The notes under the pieces: model-generated | Told to the model about the DNA's origin: nothing | Databases searched by the model: none | What the model saw: only the letters and a program-made list of their open reading frames with translations | From: Zerene cesonia | Lineage: Eukaryota; Arthropoda; Insecta; Lepidoptera; Pieridae | Assembly: GCF_012273895.1 (NCBI RefSeq) | Contig: NC_052116.1 | Span: 1,860,001-1,924,000, forward strand | Length of the DNA stretch: 64,000 bases | Direction of reading: 5' to 3' | Made by a program: the position numbers and the translations under genes | Shown: positions 48,801-58,803 of the stretch, piece by piece | Layout: each line of letters begins with the position of its first letter | Numbering within the stretch: position 1 is the stretch's first letter

Positions 48801-51800
48801 NNNNNNNNNNNNNNNNNNNNNNNNNNNNNNNNNNNNNNNNNNNNNNNNNNNNNNNNNNNNNNNNNNNNNNNNNNNNNNNNNNNNNNNNNNNNNNNNNNNN
48901 NNNNNNNNNNNNNNNNNNNNNNNNNNNNNNNNNNNNNNNNNNNNNNNNNNNNNNNNNNNNNNNNNNNNNNNNNNNNNNNNNNNNNNNNNNNNNNNNNNNN
49001 NNNNNNNNNNNNNNNNNNNNNNNNNNNNNNNNNNNNNNNNNNNNNNNNNNNNNNNNNNNNNNNNNNNNNNNNNNNNNNNNNNNNNNNNNNNNNNNNNNNN
49101 NNNNNNNNNNNNNNNNNNNNNNNNNNNNNNNNNNNNNNNNNNNNNNNNNNNNNNNNNNNNTATATATGTAACGTTTTCGCACAAAAGCTACTATAAGATT
49201 CCTCTTTATAATATCAGTGTAGATATAGTTCCCTCCAGGGATCGCTTCAGTACCAATCGTATCATACTCTCCGTGTATATAATATCATTTAATTTTGATT
49301 CCCTCCAGGGAACACGTCAGCACTAACGGAGTCCTCGTCGTCTTGCGGCGAGGCGGCGCGCTCGCCGGGCTCGGGCCCGTCCGCGCCGCACCACTCCACC
49401 TACACCGTGTGCTCCGAGCGCTCGCGCACCTACACCCTGCCGCCGTGAGTGCGCACACACGCACCTACGCACCTACGCACCTACACGCTCAACTGCACAT
49501 TCATATACACTCATTGCACACGCATATAAAAGACACGCGTGCATGAACGCGCACACACACAGATTTACATACACACGATGAACACTATACACTGAAGGAC
49601 GTGTAAATATGCAATCATGCGCACCCACATAGACACGATTTCTATGTATCTATGTGCTATAAAGATACTGCCCAATACATCAAGCATACTTAGAAATATT
49701 GTTCGTGTTTGTTATGTATATGAGTATTAATTAATACTTTAATTATTTACAGGGTCACAATGAGTGCTGACAGTCTTAACGCTAGTCCTTTGAAGAAAGC
49801 TCCCGAAAACGTTACGTCAGCGATAGACGATCGAACTTACAATAAAAACGATGAAGAGAAAGAATCGAATTGTGAAAGAATATCTCAAGTGTCACCATTT
49901 CTTCTAAGTCCGACAACAGATACATCTGCACCTGATAACTCCGACTTGAATGCTGCTCTGTCAACGCTCTCTAAAACAACCGTTCCGACGGATGCCAAGT
50001 CTTCGAAGCCTTCTGAAACACAATGCTTGTCAAAAGCAACAAGCATCGATTCGTGGTGTTCCAACGATACACTTTACAACGTGGAAGAGAACTTCGATGA
50101 TTTAGCCATGGATCCAGATATTCCATTAGATTACGAACCCGAACAAGATGCTGAGAAGAGTGAAAGCGAGGACACTCTTACTCACAATGGAGACGATAAG
50201 GAATTGAGCCATTGCTCCACGTACATTGTTCATGATAGCAAATCAGAGGCTTGCGAGACTTTCTCTCCTGATTCGATCACAGCTAACGATAACTATACTT
50301 ACACGAAAATTAAAACAGGCACTACACCTTCAGTCAATACAGATCTCAATGATTCGACAAAAAACACTCAAACTAAAGATCTAGCGTATGGCACGCTCGC
50401 TTCCGGGATGCCGTCATATTCTAATTGCACGACGGAACTCGCGTCTGGTTTTGACGATACATGGAAATTGCCGCAACCAGAATTAGTGAGAAGATCACCT
50501 ATCCCTGATGATGTTAATTTTACACCACCAAAGCAAATTGATGATAAAAGTATTGAATTTGAAAGTCCACAGGTAATTTTGAAGCCCAGCCTCAAGCAAA
50601 TGGATAGTGTAGAGATCACCTGTTTGAATGAGCAATCTGGAGACATGGAACATTCATTAGTTATTGACCATCCTCTTGTGTCGGTCGAAGTGAATGATAG
50701 TCCAAATATTAATTTCAAAGATATGGCGCATACCGTCACAAGTACACCTGTAACAGAAACAGAAAACGACAAAGATAATGTAGAAGCGATTCCCTGCGAC
50801 CTCCCAAACTTAAAAGTAGATCAAATTGACTCTGAAATTAGTGTCAATAGTTTAACAAATTTCCAATCTTTTTTGCATTCTGTTGAAATCCGACCGCAAG
50901 ACATATCATCCAATAACAGCAAGGAAGGCGCAACGAACTCTGATACGGACATTTTTGAAAGTGATAGCAAAATATTTAGCAAAAATAGCAACGCTGACAG
51001 CCTTGTTGTATCGAAAAAGACTATGTCGTATTCAGATTTTGAAAATTCAGCCGTTACGAAACCTCAGGACATCCATTCGAGGCAAAAGTCAAGTCAAAGT
51101 ATGGAGAGTGGAGTAGGTTCTGAGGATTTTCGGAATTTTGAGACCTCAGTGAGAGATCGACCGCAGGATTTATCATCTTTGATCGATGCTAGTTCCCTCC
51201 TACTGAAAAGTGAAAGACGATCTAGTGAAATCGCAATTAACAGCTTTGTTAATAAATCATCTGAGATACCAGAGGAATCAACTAGCAAAATTCCAGTTGA
51301 ACAATCGGTGATAATCAATCCAACATTCACAAGTTTTAGGGAATCACCAGATATGGATGTTTATCAATCAAACATATATATTACGGACTTAGATGTTGAG
51401 GATGAAAATGAACAACCTCACTCCATTATCATAACTGAAAGTCCGTTATTAGCAAAATTGAATGCGAGCAATAGTTTTGACTCTCACAAAGAAGAAAATC
51501 GAAAAATGCATTATGACTCCCATTTAAACGAAAGAGAAACAAAACTATTCGATAAAAGTTCAAAACTCGAATCGAAGGTAAATGGAATGAACGCCGAAAC
51601 TATCCAAAATATAGATGATAGTGCAAAATGCAATGTTTTAACATCTCCAAGTGGTAACGAAGAAAAAAACAATCAGGTTGAAACCGAGTCCAACGAAACA
51701 AAACAGATAGATGCGGTTGAACATGAAGACCGTATTAAATGCAATGGCGGCAACGAAGTTTTCGCAACTGTAAATTTTTTAAACGAACCCTTTGAAGAGC

Positions 51801-54800
51801 TCTTAGAAAGCAATGTCGATGATAATGAAAGTAACAACGATTTGAACAAAGAAATCGGTAGCGAAGTATCGACTTTGAATTTGTCAACCAACGAAGCTAA
51901 GAGCCCCGAAGAGAATGATTCCGAATTATATGTGAATGTGCAGGGTGTGAATGGTGATGCCGAGAGCCAGACTACTACGGTGACGGAGGATTTTTTACAA
52001 AATGAGAAGAAATTTTGTCAACTAGACTCGTATCTGCCTCTCCTGAGTGACATAAGATTCACTGGTGAGTTTATTTTCTTATTCAACGAAAAGTTGCACA
52101 TTTTAATTTAAATGAAAAATATCTGTTTATTTGTTTGTTCGTTTTTTTAACAATAGTTTAAGACGAGATAAAATTGTTGGTCATACCAATTGTTGTATCG
52201 AACTGTGTAGAAAATAAATTGCATACTGCATACATGCACCCATACTGCAATTACAATAAAAAAAAATTGCATGTTGCAAGTACAAAGAGTGCAAAATTAT
52301 TTGCTTATCACTATTATAATTTTTTGAAACCGATCATAAGTCTTTTATCACGTTTTCAATGTCAATTTAACATATTTCAGGTCCCGGATCAGAGATAATG
52401 AGCACATCGTTCAGCCAAGACTCACCAACGGAGCCTACATCACCGGAGTGCGACAGAGAGAGCGGGACGGAGAAACTCGACAAACCCACTGACCTGTTGA
52501 AAGAGTGGGACAGCGATACGGACTCGCATTCCACTAATTCCTCCAGCGGCGAGTTTATTTGGAAGGTAAGTGTTATGATGTTTTGGTACAGGGGTTTTTT
52601 GTGATACTAATCATGATTCTATGAAATATCCCTTTCTCTATGCACTACAGTAATTAAATTAAATAAATGAAATTTGGTTTATGGTACTAACATTTAATGA
52701 TTTAACTAGATGTGTGAATTGAGGGAAAAAAAATTATATATAATAATAATTTTCCCGAATAAGATGTAATGGTTATCCATTTGTTTTTATTTGTTGATGT
52801 TTATAGTCAATTCATGGATTACCGCAAAATGTACTATGTCTATCCTATGTTTCAATGTATATATTTATGTATAATAAATGAATCAAAATATATTGTGCAT
52901 TTGTAAATTAGTCAATATGTTTATTTGAATGCTTTGTGCTACAATTTCAGCGCGCTTAGCGCTTTAATAATATATATATCTATATTTTTTTTTATTTTGG
53001 TTTTTATTTTTTGTTTGTTTAATTTTTTTTAGTTATCGAGTTTTTTAGAGATATATTATGTAGAAATGTAAATAATTCCTTTTTTACACGAATGTGTCTG
53101 CATATATATACATTTATTTTTAATAAATAAGGATTATAGTAAGCAAGAAATAGACCCCCTGATAGTGTTTTGTGATATGAAAATAATAAAGTTTTATCTT
53201 GAACACTTAACTCCTAAAAACACAACCCTAAAGACCCTTTTTTACTTGAGGCGTACTGTTTCCAAATATTATTCATATGTGTCTGTAAATACAGGAAATG
53301 CAGCTTTGTTATGGGACTTAAACATTATAAAATGGGGGTGTGGTTGCTTTTTCCGTAGTGGTTAAGGATATCAATTATATATTGTGCAGGAAAACAGTTG
53401 CTGTATGCAAAAAGCGTAACTGATAGTCTATCTAATATATAAAATTCTCGTGTCACAGTTCATACTCCTCCGAAACGGCTTGACCGATTTTGATGAAATT
53501 TTTTTGTGCTTATCCGGTATCTATGAGAATCGGCCAACATCTATTTTCCATCCCCCTAAATGATAAGAATAAGGCAGAACAGCGTTTGCCTGGTCAGCTA
53601 GTAATCTATAAAAATCTATTTTTACATGCCAACGCAGTCTCAATTCAAACGCTATTTGCTTTACTTCTATAGTTATATTCTATATATATATAATTGTGTG
53701 ACCATACAGTATTTTTTGAGAATACGACGAAGGCGTTAAAATAATTATTTCAGGTCACAACTAAGCTGCCTTCAAATTTCAGAACTAAGCTACATTATAT
53801 AGAACCTTACGGTAGACACCAGCATTACAATAAAAAGAATTGATCAGCAAATTCGATTCACCCAGTCGAAAATTTTGAAGTTACAAACCTAAAGAAAAAA
53901 AAACCGTAGAATTGATAGCCACCTCCTTTTTGCCGAAGTCCAATATTCCCAATTAAACAGTGAAAATAATATTTGGTGACGGTACGATTAAAAAAAAAAA
54001 CCTACGTACGGTGTCGGTGTGCTTGCATGTGTGTGTGTGTGCATAGGACGGCGACGGTCGCGAGACTGCGCTCGTGCCGACCACGCGCTTCGACCACGTG
54101 AGTGTGCCATGTACCTTATGTGGGCTCGCGCTGAGACGTTGTGACGTGTTTTTTTTTTTTTTTTTGAGAATCGAAAAGTATACATATTGAGAAATTTTGA
54201 AAGAATAGAAAAAATTTGATCACGAGGCAGGATTCGAACCTGCGTTTCTTGCCTAACCGTAGCAACGTTGCAACGTTGCTACGGTTAGGTTAGGTTAGGT
54301 TAGTTATTTATAAAGCATTTCAATGCTATAAAACTAAAAATTAAATTTAAGTATACATATTATAAAATGATATAACAGATTAAACTTGTGTGATTTATTA
54401 CTGTGGGAGTCGAGCACGCTTCGATACGAATTGGGCCAGTTCGCATCGGGGAAGTATCACACCCCCATAGAAAACCGGCGTGAAACAATAGCATGCTATT
54501 GTGGTTTCGTACGATGAGTGTGAGAGCCGCAGGCCCGTTTCTTTTTCCTCACCCTTCCCAGTCCATTCCTTTTTTCCAGTCATCAATCCTTTCTTCATCC
54601 CTTGTCCCTTAAAAACGGGTAGCGTATGTGGTGATCGCTTACCATCAGGCGAACCACCAGCTCAGTTGCCTACTGTTACATAAAATAAAAGCAATAAACA
54701 TTTCACAACGTCGAAGTGTGAATACCCTTAGATATAAGTTTTTATTGAGCTTATGAATAGGAACAATGTTTTATATATAACAGAATTACAAACGATTTAT

Positions 54801-57800
54801 CAATACATAGTTCTTATTTATATAAGAATTATACGAAATTATACTTATAACATTGTTTCTATAACTTTTTAAGGCATATGTAGATTGTTTTTTCATCCAT
54901 GTGCTTTTAGTAGCTTTTTGCTCATCTCGTTCCTTTTGCATGTTAGTGGGATAGTAATTAAATTGTTTTGCTATTATTTCAGAAATATCATAATATAATA
55001 CATCAGTTCTGATTTTGATTAAGTTTACCATTGCCATCTAAATATATCCTAACTAACCACATAATTCGTAGTTATTACCTGTAAATATTTCCAAATTTCA
55101 TCGCATTTACATAGAGATCATTGTGTTCGTATCATTTTAATTTTCATTATTTTATCCACGACATTACATCTCAATGCAATATTATTGGTAATAGTTTTAA
55201 GTTGGTTTAGTTTTTTTTTTTTTTTGGAAATGAGGGCTGTACTGTAAAAACATTGTAAATATACTATGAATATTATTACTGATAAACTGGTAAAGCTGGC
55301 TTCTGTTAATACAAAAACGTCGTTAAACATGCGACATAACATAAATTTCATATACGCAATAATCCATTTTAGTGCATAGCATAACTAATAACAAATTTCA
55401 TATACGCAATAATCCATTTTAGTGCATTGCATAACTACACTGTCAATTCACTTAAATAATTTTGTTTTGAGTTGCTTGTCCGCAGTCTTAAAATCCATTG
55501 GGAGGCAACTCAAAACTGACGATAAGTTCTATCGTATATATGAAATGAGACTTTTGATGAGAGAGAATGAACCCTTATGTTAACTCTCCTATTAAAATTC
55601 ATATTATAATGTTTATACTAATCATGCTGCTTTTCCCTTCAGGTTCTGACATAACTATCTCAATATATGATTTGATTCAATGATAAAATTACTTACTATG
55701 ACGCGAGTTAATCTTATGCTGTCTCTTTCCATTCCAAATGTGAGTGAAAGAGATAAACAGCGATAAAATGTATGTATAAACTACAGCAGCGGGACAGTGG
55801 GCAGCCAAGCCGCGTGGAGGATGGGTCGAGGGGCGGAGGCTCCGCGTCGAACGACTCCTGCTCGGGCTCCGGCTCCGGCTCGGGCTCTGAGGGTGACGAG
55901 GTGGAGTTTGTGCCCTCCTCATGGGACTGCCGAGCGGCGCCTTCTAAGTCCTCGCTGAGGAGCTTGGAACAGCCAGCGGTGAGTACAGCGCATAGACAAG
56001 TAGCAAGTAGGATGATATATTTATTTATTTAACAATTTTAATTAATTATTATTTATACAGTTATAACTATATAACCAGCACTCGATAAATAAAGATATTT
56101 AGGGAGCTATGCTATTTTCAGATTTCATTTATGAATTAAAAAAAAGTAATGTTTCGTGTTTCACACGTTAATTTCGGGGTAGTTTAATAGATCTATTAAA
56201 AAAACCCCCCATCAAAATCCGTTGCGTAGTATTAAAGGATACACATACATACGGACATGGGGACGGACACAGAAAGCGATAATGTTGAACATGTCGTCGC
56301 AGGACGGCAAGAAGCGCGTGGTGTTCAAGCGGCAGAAGTACCACTGCGTGTACGAGTACCCGCGCGAGGCGAGCGACGAGCTGCAGTCGCCGGCGCACTA
56401 CCTGCCCGACCTCTCCACTTACTGCGGTAACTGTCTCATGCTTTTAACTTGTTCTAGCTGTTTTGTTCGTTTTTTTTTTTCTGAAATTTTTGGTGGCATG
56501 GACACGGTGAATGTCTTTAGAACGTTTCGTTTGTCTAAGTCTAATAAGTAATAATTGAGCGGTACAGGATAAGGAAAGGATTACTTAGGAAAGAAGGTAT
56601 TGACTGAGAATCGCAAACATCCGGCTCTGCCATTTATAGTAAGCAGCAGCCAGCTGCTATTTCACGCCGGTCTCCTGTGGGCGTGGGCTACTTCCCCGCT
56701 GTGAGCTGGCCCAATTCGTGGCGAAGCGTGCCGTATGTACTTACAAATGGATATTTCTTTGTCAGAGTGGGAGCCGTCGAGCGTGGAGGAGGCGGAGGCG
56801 GGGTACGGGCGGCTGTTCGGCTCGCCCGCGCCGCTCGCGCCGCTCGACGCGCTGCCGCTGCGCGCCGGCGTCGCCTTCGGGGCCGGTGAGTTGTGTCCTC
56901 GTCGGTACTGACATGCAGGGCCCAATTTAAATTTATGTCGCCCTTGGGCACTGGAAAAAATGCCGCCCCATCACTGAAAATGACTATACCGATAGAACCT
57001 AGATATATTTGTGAAACAACCTGCAGGCAGTATTCACAGTTGCCAGTTGATAAGATTCAAAAGTATAAGAATTTCGTTAAGTTTAAGTTAATGAGTATTA
57101 TTGAACAAAAAAACTTTTGTTGGCATATAAAATTTTTTTTTCAAATTTCACTCTCTAAATTTTGCCGCCCTGGGCACTAGCCCCGACTGCCCCTAGTGTA
57201 AATCCACCATTGCTGACATGGGGAATATATAGGGAGGTGGGAGGAAAGTTTCTCAATTCGGATCGTTAGTTTCTGAGATAAGAATAACAAACTCTTCAGC
57301 TTTATTATATTAGTATAGATTGGCTTTTTTTTTGTTGTGCTTTGTCGTTATGAAATTATATGATCTGTTACCGTTGGTCTAATAGTTTTATAGGTAGTAT
57401 ATTATAAATTTATCATATTTATATTGTGGTTTTAGAAAGTACCTAACAATACATGGCTAATTCTTTCGTAGATGTTTAACAAGTCTTTAAGGTCCACCAA
57501 TAAACAAGCATTCAACATATTATGTGCGTTACTTCGCAGACTACGACGACGACTTCTTCATATCGTCGTCGGCGCGGCCGTTCGAGCTGGGCGTGATGTC
57601 GACCACCAGCCAGTTCTTCCCCGGCATGCACCTCAAGCAGCAGCTCCTCCCCGCGNNNNNNNNNNNNNNNNNNNNNNNNNNNNNNNNNNNNNNNNNNNNN
57701 NNNNNNNNNNNNNNNNNNNNNNNNNNNNNNNNNNNNNNNNNNNNNNNNNNNNNNNNNNNNNNNNNNNNNNNNNNNNNNNNNNNNNNNNNNNNNNNNNNNN

Positions 57801-58803
57801 NNNNNNNNNNNNNNNNNNNNNNNNNNNNNNNNNNNNNNNNNNNNNNNNNNNNNNNNNNNNNNNNNNNNNNNNNNNNNNNNNNNNNNNNNNNNNNNNNNNN
57901 NNNNNNNNNNNNNNNNNNNNNNNNNNNNNNNNNNNNNNNNNNNNNNNNNNNNNNNNNNNNNNNNNNNNNNNNNNNNNNNNNNNNNNNNNNNNNNNNNNNN
58001 NNNNNNNNNNNNNNNNNNNNNNNNNNNNNNNNNNNNNNNNNNNNNNNNNNNNNNNNNNNNNNNNNNNNNNNNNNNNNNNNNNNNNNNNNNNNNNNNNNNN
58101 NNNNNNNNNNNNNNNNNNNNNNNNNNNNNNNNNNNNNNNNNNNNNNNNNNNNNNNNNNNNNNNNNNNNNNNNNNNNNNNNNNNNNNNNNNNNNNNNNNNN
58201 NNNNNNNNNNNNNNNNNNNNNNNNNNNNNNNNNNNNNNNNNNNNNNNNNNNNNNNNNNNNNNNNNNNNNNNNNNNNNNNNNNNNNNNNNNNNNNNNNNNN
58301 NNNNNNNNNNNNNNNNNNNNNNNNNNNNNNNNNNNNNNNNNNNNNNNNNNNNNNNNNNNNNNNNNNNNNNNNNNNNNNNNNNNNNNNNNNNNNNNNNNNN
58401 NNNNNNNNNNNNNNNNNNNNNNNNNNNNNNNNNNNNNNNNNNNNNNNNNNNNNNNNNNNNNNNNNNNNNNNNNNNNNNNNNNNNNNNNNNNNNNNNNNNN
58501 NNNNNNNNNNNNNNNNNNNNNNNNNNNNNNNNNNNNNNNNNNNNNNNNNNNNNNNNNNNNNNNNNNNNNNNNNNNNNNNNNNNNNNNNNNNNNNNNNNNN
58601 NNNNNNNNNNNNNNNNNNNNNNNNNNNNNNNNNNNNNNNNNNNNNNNNNNNNNNNCAAGAATATCGTGCTCGATGAAGAGAAAGATGATAAAGTGGAGCC
58701 GGTGAAGGGGGAAGGCACCGTGCTCGACAGTGGCGATGAAGATTCCGGTATCGAAAGCAGTTCCAAAGCCACGCTGGAGAGGAAACCGGCCGACGTGTCC
58801 TAG
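21830..58803 (+). CDS. LMTK: Lemur tail kinase family protein (LMTK/AATYK-like), predicted pseudokinase
   Basis: Membrane-anchored kinase-family protein; vertebrate LMTKs act in endosomal trafficking, neurites and PP1 signalling. Exons: 21830-21929, 22853-22983, 39158-39181, 40442-40721, 41145-41212, 41449-41655, 42167-42297, 42573-42705, 43111-43226, 43923-47511, 47594-47729, 49309-49444, 49753-52064, 52381-52565, 54047-54097, 55787-55978, 56303-56426, 56766-56885, 57540-57655 (cut by gap), 58656-58803. Phases agree at every junction. Signal peptide about 1-22; membrane helix about 50-70, followed by cysteines (GCTWCYRHKDC). Kinase domain about 179-430: GRGWFG loop, VAVK lysine 219, TAPE, SEVWALGGVVWE, CWNPVPENRPTATQV; the catalytic-loop Asp and Asn are missing. 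Residues about 430-2500 are acidic, Ser/Asn-rich and disordered. The conserved tail has EFIWKDGD, an RVVF PP1-type motif, YDDDFF, SQFFPG and DSGDEDSGIESS. The stop is at 58801. The family is sure; the exact paralogue is not. Confidence 0.9.
26512..26553. repeat. Short perfect hairpin (19-bp stem, 4-nt loop)
   Basis: TATTAACTGTCTTTGA is mirrored by TCAAAGACAGTTAATA around the loop ATGA. It lies in LMTK intron 2. The stem is too short and AT-rich for a confident microRNA call. Confidence 0.6.
26858..27055 (+). repeat. LINE 3'-tail-like repeat
   Basis: ATTACGCAACGGATTTCGAT, then a T-run, then AACGCGTGCGAAGCCGCAAG and AAGCTAG at the end. Same type as 8598-8966; a shorter relative lies near 19070-19210. 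Confidence 0.6.
27854..28241 (+). repeat. Two LINE 3' tails in direct tandem (family F)
   Basis: Copies at 27854-28040 and 28042-28241. Each starts CTAGCTGCGCCC.GC.GTT, contains AATATCGGGATAAAA and CAGTTGTCCAGCTGTCTACG, and ends CAAACTTTCGCATT...TAATA. Other copies are at 30632-30828, 38800-38906 (partial) and 43404-43552 (partial). All are in the same orientation as LMTK. Confidence 0.85.
30632..30828 (+). repeat. LINE 3' tail (family F)
   Basis: TTAGCTGCGCCCAGCGGTTT to ACAAACTTTCGTATTTATAA, colinear with 28042-28241. Confidence 0.85.
31373..31562. repeat. 190-bp element with G+C-rich terminal inverted repeats
   Basis: Left end GGGTGCCCGCACACGGGCCA and right end GTGGCCCGTGTGCGGCGACC are inverted copies sharing GCACACGGGCCAC. 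The inside is non-coding. A cut-and-paste MITE is the likeliest reading. Confidence 0.65.
33881..34197 (+). repeat. Repeat family A, longest copy (about 317 bp)
   Basis: Starts TTATGTCATAGCGGGCAACT and contains GTAAGCGATCACCACCGCCC, a short inner duplication (CGCAGAGGTAGATCCTCTGCG palindrome region), the purine block and CTCACCGTACGAAACGCAGT. It ends CGTGCTCGACTCCCACAATA. It serves as the reference for the other six copies. Confidence 0.9.
34543..34725 (+). repeat. LINE-tail-like repeat (family D)
   Basis: TTTAACCGACTTCAAAAAGG and GAGGAGGTTATCAATTCG, then TGGGTGAACCAATCGGTTCA and ATTTTAATTTGGTTTAGTTC. Classic lepidopteran repeat end. Confidence 0.75.
37711..37942. repeat. Truncated SINE (family C, reverse) joined to a LINE tail (family G)
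   Basis: 37711-37792 ends GAGCCACCACTGCT, the reversed SINE head. 37793-37942 runs CTCCGAAACGGCTGGACTGA to GCGTTTGCCGGATCAGCTAG. Family G also lies at 53436-53605. Confidence 0.75.
38699..38717. repeat. (CTTT)n microsatellite
   Basis: Short TTCC/TTTC run in LMTK intron 2. Confidence 0.7.
38800..38906 (+). repeat. LINE 3' tail fragment (family F)
   Basis: GTACCAAATTTCACACAGAT to ACAAACTTTCGTGTTTATGA; the 5' part of the unit is missing. Confidence 0.65.
41717..41860 (+). pseudogene. Decayed tandem copy of LMTK exon 6 (3' half) plus its donor and intron start
   Basis: GGACGAAGCAATAGTGTACT, then ATTAGCCACTATAATGTTCT and GCCGTTCGTGGCGAAGTGCC match exon 6 at 41547-41613. After an internal deletion the copy also carries GTGAGTTTATTA and TTGTACCATACACAA, matching the real donor and intron at 41656-41700. 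The frame hits a stop soon after the start and the copy lacks part of the exon end. It sits about 170 bp downstream of the source, in the same orientation. Confidence 0.88.
43404..43552 (+). repeat. LINE 3' tail fragment (family F)
   Basis: CTAGCTGTACCCCGCGGTTT to GACCAGCTATCTACGTACCA, inside the LMTK intron between exons ending at 43226 and starting at 43923. Confidence 0.75.
48161..49160. other. Assembly gap (1000 N) in an LMTK intron
   Basis: Exactly 1000 N, flanked on both sides by family E repeat tail sequence (48060-48160 and 49161-49225). The gap therefore probably results from a repeat. The flanking exons join in phase without needing an extra exon here. Confidence 0.97.
53436..53605 (+). 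repeat. LINE 3' tail (family G)
   Basis: TATATAAAATTCTCGTGTCA, CTCCGAAACGGCTTGACCGA and GTTTGCCTGGTCAGCTAGTA in order. Confidence 0.75.
53795..53945 (-). repeat. LINE-tail-like repeat (family D), reverse
   Basis: ATTCACCCAGTCGAAAATTT to GAATTGATAGCCACCTCCTT and TTTGCCGAAGTCC. Confidence 0.65.
54180..54303 (-). repeat. tRNA-derived SINE fragment (family B) with perfect palindrome and (TTAGG)n
   Basis: Read on the minus strand, 54210-54270 gives GTTGCTACGGTTAGG, then GGTTCGAATCC and TCGTGATCAAATTT, the same head as 6330-6405. Positions 54252-54289 form a perfect 38-bp palindrome. Its right end runs straight into three TTAGG units plus TTAG (54285-54303). Confidence 0.75.
54403..54680 (-). repeat. 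Repeat family A copy, reverse, near full length
   Basis: Plus sense runs TGTGGGAGTCGAGCACGCTT, then GAAAACCGGCGTGAAACAAT, then a pyrimidine block, then GTGATCGCTTACCATCAGGC and AACCACCAGCTCAGTTGCC. It is the mirror of 33881-34197. Confidence 0.88.
55343..55442. repeat. Tandem duplication, period 50 bp
   Basis: AAATTTCATATACGCAATAA followed by TCCATTTTAGTGCAT.GCATAACTA occurs at 55343 and again at 55393 with one or two differences, in an LMTK intron. Confidence 0.9.
56560..56740 (+). repeat. Repeat family A copy (3' half)
   Basis: GGATAAGGAAAGGATTACTT, TGCTATTTCACGCCGGTCTC, TGTGAGCTGGCCCAATTCGT and GCGAAGCGTGCC. It ends about 26 bp before the LMTK exon at 56766. Confidence 0.8.
56920..57215. 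repeat. Interspersed element with GCCGCCC/GGGCACT ends
   Basis: CAGGGCCCAATTTAAATTTA and GCCCTTGGGCACTGG near the left end, TTTTGCCGCCCTGGGCACTA and GTAAATCCACCATTG near the right end. It looks like a non-autonomous element in the LMTK intron; no frame in it is convincing. Confidence 0.45.
57228..57322 (+). repeat. LINE-tail-like repeat (family E)
   Basis: TTCTCAATTCGGATCGTTAG to AAACTCTTCAGCTTTATTAT and TAGTATAGAT. Confidence 0.6.
57656..58655. other. Assembly gap (1000 N) in LMTK 3' coding region
   Basis: Exactly 1000 N. It interrupts the exon beginning at 57540 and the last coding exon. At least one intron may be hidden here. Confidence 0.98.

Noticed and set aside
54285..54303. Chromosome end or true telomere
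   Set aside because: Only three and a half TTAGG units, inside an LMTK intron with coding exons on both sides.
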